Assembly: GCA_029204225.1 (NCBI GenBank)
Contig: MU833465.1
Location: forward strand, 1 to 56,172
Direction: 5' to 3'
Length of the DNA: 56,172 bases
Origin: Diphasiastrum complanatum
Lineage: Eukaryota; Streptophyta; Lycopodiopsida; Lycopodiales; Lycopodiaceae
Shown here: positions 46,101 through 55,100 of the stretch, one piece after another
Position numbering within the stretch: the stretch's first letter is position 1
Layout: each line of letters starts with the position of its first letter
Notes under the pieces: model-generated
Database searches by the model: none
What the model saw: the letters and a program-made list of their open reading frames with translations, nothing else
What the model was told of the DNA's origin: nothing
Translations under genes and position numbers: made by a program

Positions 46101-49100
46101 ATTACATTTTATGTATGCGTGTTGGTGAGATCCTTACATTTTTGTGGTAGCTTGGAAGATGTTCAAAGAGACCAAGGGATTCAATCATCAAGAAAAGTTC
46201 TCAAAGTTATGCAAAGGTTATCATGTCTACATTATTGGATTTTTGCATTATTTGATTAAGGGGAGTCAAGTTATTTGATCCAAAGGAACCCAAAGAATCG
46301 TTGCACTCATGGAGGCCACACATATGCACTAAAGGGACATGAGGACAAAAGCAAGACATTGTGAAATCATATGAAGCAGGTTCATGTAAAAAGGATCGAC
46401 ATACAAAGGAATTCTACGTAATCATATGAAGGAAATTCTATATCGAGTAATGAAGACATTGAGATCAGAGTTGATTTTGAATTCTACATAAGAATTGAGG
46501 ATCTTCGTTATATGGGTGTCATGTAGGATACACATGCATACTTGTGCTATGTGTTGTTGTCTAGGATTAATGAGGATTATTGGGCCATGCCTGCGTGCTG
46601 ATACTAGGTTTTAGTTAGATTCAAGTTTGAGATTCTAGTGCTTGATTTGAACCACAAGTTTTGCTATAGATAGCTATTTGGTGCTTTCACCTTATATAGA
46701 GACATCAATTAGGCGACTGATTTTGAGTTGCTTTTTCATTATTGGCATAGAGACTTGATGCCAAATCTATAAGTATGTAGTGCAGTCCATTTGCTCTGGG
46801 ACAAAGTTGGAGTACATCTCGTCATTATGCTTCATCATTGTTGTTTGTGTTCTCTTTCATGTGTATTACTCTTCAACACCCCTTCTTGATGACAATTTTA
46901 TTTAAGCTAACACCTAACAATGTCCTGAACTTCTCAAACTTATTTTACTAAGTGGTTTAGTAAAGATATCATCAATCTGATTGTTGATGTTGCAATACTT
47001 AGCTCAATCCCTCCATTGGGCACTTTCTCTCATATAAAGTGTTAGTCCATCTCTATGTGTTTTTGTCCATACATGGTAGACTAGATTTCTTGCAAGTTGA
47101 ATGCAGCTTTGGTTATCACAATGTAACTATGTAGGTCCTACTTGAACAATCTACATATCATCAAGTAAGTGTCGTAACCAAATATCTTAACAGGTGGACC
47201 TGTTGTTGATCTTCAATCGCCTTTATTACCTGCCTAGTCAGAATCTGAATAACCCTCTAGCTGAAGGTCACCATCATCAATATATTCAATCCCATAGATA
47301 AAAGTCCCTCTAACATATCGTAGGATCCTCTTGGCCTGCCTTCCAATGTGAGTCAATAGGTTTACTCATGAATTGACTTGCAATCAACCAGTTGATAGTA
47401 GAGAGTCTCATCTACAAAGGAAGGACTATCAGCCTTTGATGGCTTGTTGCTTGCTGCATCCATGGCTTTTTTTGGATATTAAATCTCTTCAACATTTTCT
47501 GTGCATAGACAACGCTTCTTTTTTCAAACCTCAACTAAGGCAATAGTGCAACAAACCCAAATATTTCATCTAAAACTCACAAGGACTTTTCTTACCGTAA
47601 GCAATAAGTTTCTTATTGCTTGCTGTGATGAGTAAGTCATCCACATAGAGCACAACAACAACAAAGTCTTCACCTTCCTTGAAGACATGCAAATTGCAAT
47701 CAGACTGTCAATTCAGCTATACCAAGCCCTTGGCACTTGTTTGAGACCATGCAAGGCTTTTTTAACCCTACAAACCAGATGCTCTTTGCCTATTATCACA
47801 AACCCTTGCGGTTGCTCCATATAAATTTCCTCCTAAAATTGCCCATTGGGGAAAGCACTCATGACATCCATTTGATGAACATCCCAATAAAAGTATGAGG
47901 CTAAGGCCAATATGGTTTTGATAGTTGTCAGGTGCGAATTTCTCGTCATAGTCTAGCCCCTCTTGTTGGGTGTAGCCTTTTGCCACCAACCTCGTGTTAG
48001 GAATTAATGTTTATTAGCCTTTTGCCACCAACCTTGTGTTAGGAATTAATGTTTATTTGATACCCCTTAATGATAGTTTGGCCATGCCTACGTGCTATTA
48101 TAGGGGCCATTACTATCTATAGTAAATTCGTTTTTTATTGCTTATGCATGTAGGTGGGCGCACTACTACTAGATTAGGACCTATGTAGTACTTAGAAATT
48201 CACCTTTGGTCTTTACTAAATATAGTTAGTATTTTTAGCAAGTAGCTTTTGCTCTTTTGCTATTTGCTTTAGGCTTTTAGCCTTTCAAATAGATTAGAGA
48301 AACTATATATGTAGCCCACAACAAGATTATTCCAATATGTTAGAGCTTTGCTCAATTCTCCTATAATCTGATTTCTCTTTAATCTCTATGCTTGGTTGTG
48401 TGAGTGCTATTAGGACTAGTAACTCCATCTAGAATTTGTATCACAAATTCTGACATGGTAGTAGAGCAAGCTATTTGGTAAGAGAAAAAAAGAAAGAAAG
48501 AAATTTTTTTATTAATGTCCATGAAATACCCTAAGGTACAAAAAGGACTAATAAACAGGTGCATGTCAAGTATGCACGGTGGGAGCATGAAAGCTCTACC
48601 ACCTAAAAGAAGCAAGACTACAAAAAAAAACAAGAAACAATAACTGGCATAAGTAGAGTCTATCATCATGGTACAATAGATGTCTCTCCGCCTGTAAAAT
48701 AATGATGTATAGTATGTTGTGACCCTGTCACTGATCGAACTGTGGATCTCTGTCTATGAGTGGATGGTCGGTGTCGTCTCTGCTGCCGTGAAGCTGTAGA
48801 CTGTGACCTGTGGGTTGGCTGTCTCTCTGATCATCTACACTGTCTCTGCCGTCTATGTATGGGAGCATTTGGAATCTTAGCCTCTCCATCAGAATCAATA
48901 CTCTCCTGTCTTTGTCTCTGATAGGATAAATACTCCTGTATGCTCAGCTGTATCAAGGGGAGGGTGTCAGGGTCTAGCCTCGCCATACACATCTCTCGGA
49001 TCATCAGTGCAACACATCTGGGGTCCTCATACGATATCATGGTAGAGAGTGTGACTGGGTGATCTCGAAACAAGCAATAATATCTCCCTCGGATCTCATA

Positions 49101-52100
49101 GTAGGCTGGACATCTAAAGAGAAAATGAAACTCATCCTCTACATCATGTGTATCACACATACTACAAATCCGAGCATCTCTCGGAGTGCCACTATATCTG
49201 CCAGTTTCAATGGCTAGCTGATGAGAGGAAACCCGAAATTGACCCATCACTATCCGCAGTCTATGTGAGATACTGACCACCAGATATTTGGGTACTATAG
49301 GATACCCAGTGAGATCCCGGGATAGAAAATGTGCCTGATAAAACTCAGTCTTCACCCCAGACGAACCCTGCCAAGTGATATGCCCTATATAGGTGGCCTC
49401 GAACATACTTATGAGTCCCAGCTGGTAGGTCAGTAATATGAATACCCAATGTGGAGAGGAGACGGCAGGCTTGGGAATACCACGAGAAGGAGTGTCCCTT
49501 AGAATGTAAGTGCTGGGATGATGACAAAGCTGCTGCAGCATACTGTGTCTCCACCCTGAAGATCCTCCAGTCGCTGTATGAATGTGACAGTATGGAACAA
49601 TGCCTCTAGCTGAATAGGGGGGACAGCGACGAACTCCGCAAGTATAATATGATGTGGTACAGAGGGCTCCGCCAAAGAGAGAGATTGTTTGCAGGGTTGC
49701 GAGAAGATTAATTGGACGAGCTGAAGCTACATGTGGAGTCAACGTTGTTAGGACAACGGGAATCTTCTAGGAGAAGATTGGAGGGAAGTTATTGGCTATC
49801 TATAGATTGATAATAGGTTGGAGATTGTTCGTTGTCTGCGTTTCAGGTTGATCACTGTCAGATCAGATCAGATCGCTGGTTTTCTGACAGACCTGTTTGT
49901 TGGTTGTCTGACAGATCTGTTCCCTGGTTGTCTGACAGACCTGTTCGCTGGTTGTCTGACAGACCTGTTCGCTAGTTGTCTAACTTGCTGGTGGTCTGAC
50001 AGAGTTGTTCACTAGTTGCTGACAGACCTGTTCCCTGGTTGTCTGACAGTTCTGTTCGCTGGTTGTCTGACAGACCTGTTCACTGGTTTTCTGATAGATT
50101 TGCTTGTTGTTGGAAGTTACTATAGATCAGTATTATGGCAGGGTGGAATGATGCTGTGTTGCCGGAGTCTAGCAAGCTAGATGGAACAAACTACAACATA
50201 TGGAAGTTCAAGATGCAGAATATTCTCCAGGATAGAGAATATTGGAAAATCGTCACAGGTTTTGAGATACCTCCTACCACTGATAGGGAGTTATTTCTTT
50301 TTAAAAATTCCAATTTCAGTAATTGGAATTCTACTGATCCAAATCAAGATTGTTAAGGTTAGAAGCATCTTATTGTAAGAAAATAAAATGATCCAAATTT
50401 TTTGGGCAAAGGTGAAAAAGATGAAGTGCCAAAGATGTGAAAATACTTAAAATTGCAATAAATTGGAGGAAGACATGTTTGATCAATGAGCTGTAAAGTG
50501 CTTTGATCTCTTTAAATAACAAAGAATAACAAGATTGCTAACCAACTAAATAGAATCTCTTTGACAAAACACAATATTCTCTTGTGTGGCCCAACTTTGA
50601 CTTGCAAGATCTTGTGATCAAAGACTTCAACTGCTGATGAGCTTTAAACTGCGATATACTCGTCTAACTGAAAGGAGTATGAAGATCCACTGTGATTTTG
50701 AACAGATCTGGCAGATTAAAAGATGGAGCATTCTCAATTTGACTGAAGTTTGACTTTGCGGTAACACCACTGCTAAATAAGAAAAGGATCTCTGTTATTA
50801 TAGTCTATAGAGCAGTAGAAAACAAGTAAACTACATCTTTTGACCATATTTTTTATTTTGCAATAATTTTTCAAAGTGAAGTGTGATTGGCATGCCTTTT
50901 GTCTCTATAGGTGCACCTTGAAACATTACTCCGATTTTGGCCAAAGCTGAAAATGTAGGAGTTTTGGAATTAGGATTCTGGAAAATGGTCAGATATGGTC
51001 TTTCCTTGATGCATGGAATCCAATGCAAACTGTCAGATTTGAATTCCAATCACTGTAGTGAAAGTTATGGCAGAAAATTCAAAGCACTTTACAAGTGTCT
51101 CTAAAGAGGTGAGCACTAGAAAATCCAGCACAACGAGTCGATCAATCTCTAAAAAATGTAGCCTCCACGTTCGTCAGAGAGTGCTTTGACCAAGTCATGA
51201 ACAAAAATCACAGAGATGGAATCATATATGAAGAATAGGCACTAAAAGATGAACAAGTATCATCTTCCAACTAACAATACTGAAAGAACATCAAATATAG
51301 TCAAGGAAGATATGAAGAACATCAGTGATCCAAACAAAACATAAGTCACTAAATGAATGTCTCTGCTTTGTACATATAGTTTAATGACATTAGCACTAGA
51401 ACCCTAGCAGAGAAATTGAACAGGTCATGTGACATAAGCAGCTCTAACTGAAAATAGTACACCCCTCTAACAGACGCCCATCACCCTGTAAGTAAAAATA
51501 ATTGCTACCATATATTAATCATTTGTCTTGTCCAGTAATTTGGTTCCTGGGCCCACTGTCAAATAAGCCCTAGATGCGCTTTGCCCATAACTCTTGCCCA
51601 ATAATGTACAAGTGTCCTTGAATCTCTAATCAATGTATCTATTTTAATTTCTCGCATCTACTGGTTCATTTTTAGGCCATCATTCTATGCTGGTAGCCGG
51701 GCTGGTTCTAAGTCTGTGTATGTTATGTGAATGTATGTCATGAAGCATGGTGGAATGTGATTTGTTTCAATTCTTGGAGGCATCCTTCCATCTTAAATCT
51801 TGTCATAGCATAGGATGCCACCAACCGTACACAGGCGCTGCTAGACCATCCATCCATCCATCCACCCATCTATCCACTCCTACAAGAGTACAATTCAGCT
51901 CTTAGAACCTGGAAGTGCTTGGTGAATCAGAATACCCCACAGTAAGGGAAAATATTATCGGTAAAGTAAAATAGAACATTTGTACCAAAGCTTCATAATA
52001 TATAGCGAAATGAAGTTGATCTGATTAAAGGTCAGGCAAGAGCTGCAAGAGTTCATATTCAACTAAAATGGTACAATTGACTGGTCCAAGGATCATGACA

Positions 52101-55100
52101 GAAGCCAGCACCAATTAGGTCACTGTACGGGATGTAGTTTTCTGGAAATGAGGTGGTATTTGCTTGTACCCTAGTGAATATGCTGCAAGACAAAACATGT
52201 GTTTTGCTTTTAGTCAGATAGATTGTTAACTGAGTGTCCAGCAGAGATATCTGATTCAGATTCTCTTGTGGAACTGGAGATTAATGTCAGTAGCATACGC
52301 ATGGAGAGCAATGTTTAAGTAACCTGAATGCATGTAAAGTCAGATGTAGGATTTTTAATACCATCAGTGGTGATTAGAATTCTTATCAGTAGTGCCAATA
52401 TCAATAAGACAGATAGCACATACATGAAGGTTTTTTTTTCTCACCAGTGATTGGAGCTGAAATGTAAGCCATAAAGACCTGAGATAGCAATAGATGCAGT
52501 TGCACATTCCCAACCACATAAAAAGTTTGTATATTTTAGCCTGAAAAGAGACGTCAATCTAGTTCATAATTCCACATATTGTCATACGCACTTTTCCAGA
52601 TTATTTGACAGCAATAAGTTCACATTAGAGCAACTAGTCTGATCATGTGACAAAATCTCATGATAAATGTGTCTAAGATGCAAGTCTGCACGGCTACTCC
52701 TTGTAAAGGACATCAAAGTGGTTAATTCCTTCTCTAAACTATCATAGAACTTAACTACTCTGAATAATTCAGTACTCTACTCCCTAGAAGGCTCTCAGTC
52801 TTATATTTTTGTGCACCAGCTTATTCTATAGCAAATTGACTTTTGAGGAGCTTTACCTATGATTATTTTCAAATCACCTATTGTAAGTTTTAGACGGCAA
52901 TCAACAACTCATCTGTTTAATGCTGGCATTTGGATCATCTTTGCAGGTGGCACATTTGCTTTATACTCTCTTATTTGTAGACATGCAAAAGTTAATGCTC
53001 TCCCTAATCAGCATCCAACAGATGAGCAACTAACTACCTATAGCCGAAGAACGATGGCAGAGAAGTCTAGGGCTGCAAAAATAAAAAAAGTGCTGGAAAA
53101 AAATACAGCTGTTCAAAAGATTTTAATGTTACTAGTACTTTTGGGAACTGGTATGGTGATTGGGGATGGTATTCTAACGCCAGCTATTTCGGGTATCTTA
53201 TCAATCTTTTTAGTGATACAATTGTCAAAAACTGTTGCTCTGCATCCTTTAGATTTGTTTAACCCTAAAAAGAAGTAAGCTTGTGCTTGTTTCTCTTTGA
53301 AATCTTATTATACCCATGACTCTTTGTTACTTTAAACTTCAAGAAGATTCAGTACTGTGTTACTTTGAATAGCCTTGTTTTGATCAATTGACAGCTTGTG
53401 CTTGTGCATGCAGTGCTTTCATCGATGAATGGACTCAAAGTTGTTCACCCATCTCTGTCACAAGGTATGGTCTAATCAGGATGGGTTGCTTTCTCAGTTG
53501 TCTCTCTGTGTTGATATTGAGATATTTTTGGAAAGGTTATTAATGTGGAGGCGATGATAGGATAGAGTTGGATCTGCTTAGATTATGGCTTGTCCTTTTT
53601 TCTTATCCATGTTGTAAGAATGATTCCAGTCAGCTTCTGATGTTTCAGGTGTCAGGGTGTTGTTGGCATCGATTATTCTGGTTATTCTTTTCAGCATGCA
53701 ACGTTTTGGTACCGGCAGGGTGGCTTACTTTTTCGCTCCAGTAATCCTTTTGTGGTTCCTCACAATTGGCTGCTTGGGTCTCTATAACATAATCAAGCAT
53801 CAACCAACAATTTTTCGAGCACTTTCTCCAGTTCACATCTATCGTTTTCTTAGGCGCAAACATTCAAAGGGCTGGATAGCACTTGGTGGGATTGTCCTTT
53901 CTATAACAGGTAGAAAGTTTAGCGACGTTCTCATTAAGCAAGTGGTAACTCTCTTGCTTGGATGGCACATATGTTTAGTTCTTTTTTCAGCGTTTATGTT
54001 GAGCAGATTATAGCTTGAAGAGTACCACACTAATTGATTAGCAAAAACTACAGGAGCTGAAGCACTATTCGCAGACTTGGCACATTTCTCTGTCGCATCG
54101 ATTCAGGTAACCACTTCTCTAATGCTGAGCATCAAGCAACACAAAGAGTATCCAATAGTATTGTGGATGTGTACTCGATTCTGGGTGTTGAAGACATAGA
54201 TTGCTCAAATGTCATAGATGATATTGTCATTTTGGGTGCAGGCAGCATTTGCTCTGATTGTCTTTCCTTGTCTAATATCAGCATACATAGGCCAAGCTGC
54301 CTTTCTTATGAAGTTTCCTGATCAGGTGGATGAGACATTTTTTAACTCTATTCCAGGCAAGCCAAGCGACTATTCATCTCATATTATTTACGGTTTCCAT
54401 TATGGTGCTGCTATTGATTTCATTGATATTTCAATTCTTATCCCTTGATATCCTATAATTCTATTGTGATTTGATGGAACTTTGCAGGTCCCGTTTTTTG
54501 GCCTACGTTTGTTCTTTCATCAGTGTCTGCAATCATTGCAAGTCAAGCAACAATCTCAGCAACGTTCTCTATCATCAAGCAATTAGTGGCCCTTGGATTT
54601 TTTCCTCCTGTTAAGATAGTACACACATCAAAGTGGATCTTAGGACAGATCTTACATACCTGACATCAATTGGATCTTGATGGTTCTATGCCTCTTGATC
54701 ACAGCTGGATTTAGAGAGACAACTCAAATCGGCAATGCCTACGGTAATGGTTACAGGTGGTATGCAAATTTATCAATAACATTTCTGTCCATTAATATAG
54801 GACTCACGTATCATATTTCTACAGGTAATTGAAGCTTATGCAGTAGACTTGGAATATCTGATCCTTACTATAGCTACAAATTAATATGGGATGGTCTGCT
54901 TGTACAGGCATCGCTGTGATTGGCGTCATGCTTGTTACAACATTGCTTCTGACACTGATTATGCTTTTCATCTGGCAAAACCAAGTTGGCACTTGTGGTC
55001 CTATTTCTCACAGTATTCGGATCGGTAGAAACTAGTATATTTCTCATCTGTACTGTTCAAGGTGAAGAGTGGTGGCTGGGTTCCTCTAGCAATAACAACT

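Larger units (their letters stand above)
43680..46866 (+). mobile_element. Non-coding (LARD-like) LTR retroelement
   Basis: The 5' LTR is 43680-44098 (TGTTGTTTAGG..TTCTAACA), the primer site TGGTATCAAAGC follows at 44099, and a 3' LTR starts at 46555 (TGTTGTCTAGG) and is cut off at about 46866 by a copia fragment. The 2.45-kb interior has no gag or pol domain in any frame. Only a weak EIADIF-like phrase near 45735 hints at lost coding. A large interior without coding fits a LARD-type element that depends on another element's proteins. The LTR resembles the one at 48037-48455. Confidence 0.8.

Noticed and set aside
48831-49742. Intact 303-residue host gene
   Set aside because: No ATG at its start, a LINE-type C-terminal zinc block, an A-rich end and a location inside another retroelement.
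49818-50015. ORF with eight-residue repeats (GCLTDLFA)
   Set aside because: A product of the 24-bp minisatellite; it lies in a retroelement leader, so translation is unlikely.
52859-52946. ATG at 52859 as the start of a separate transporter gene
   Set aside because: The frame runs through a good splice acceptor, and the residues before it are not family-like; exon 2 at 19575 supplies the proper N-terminus in phase.
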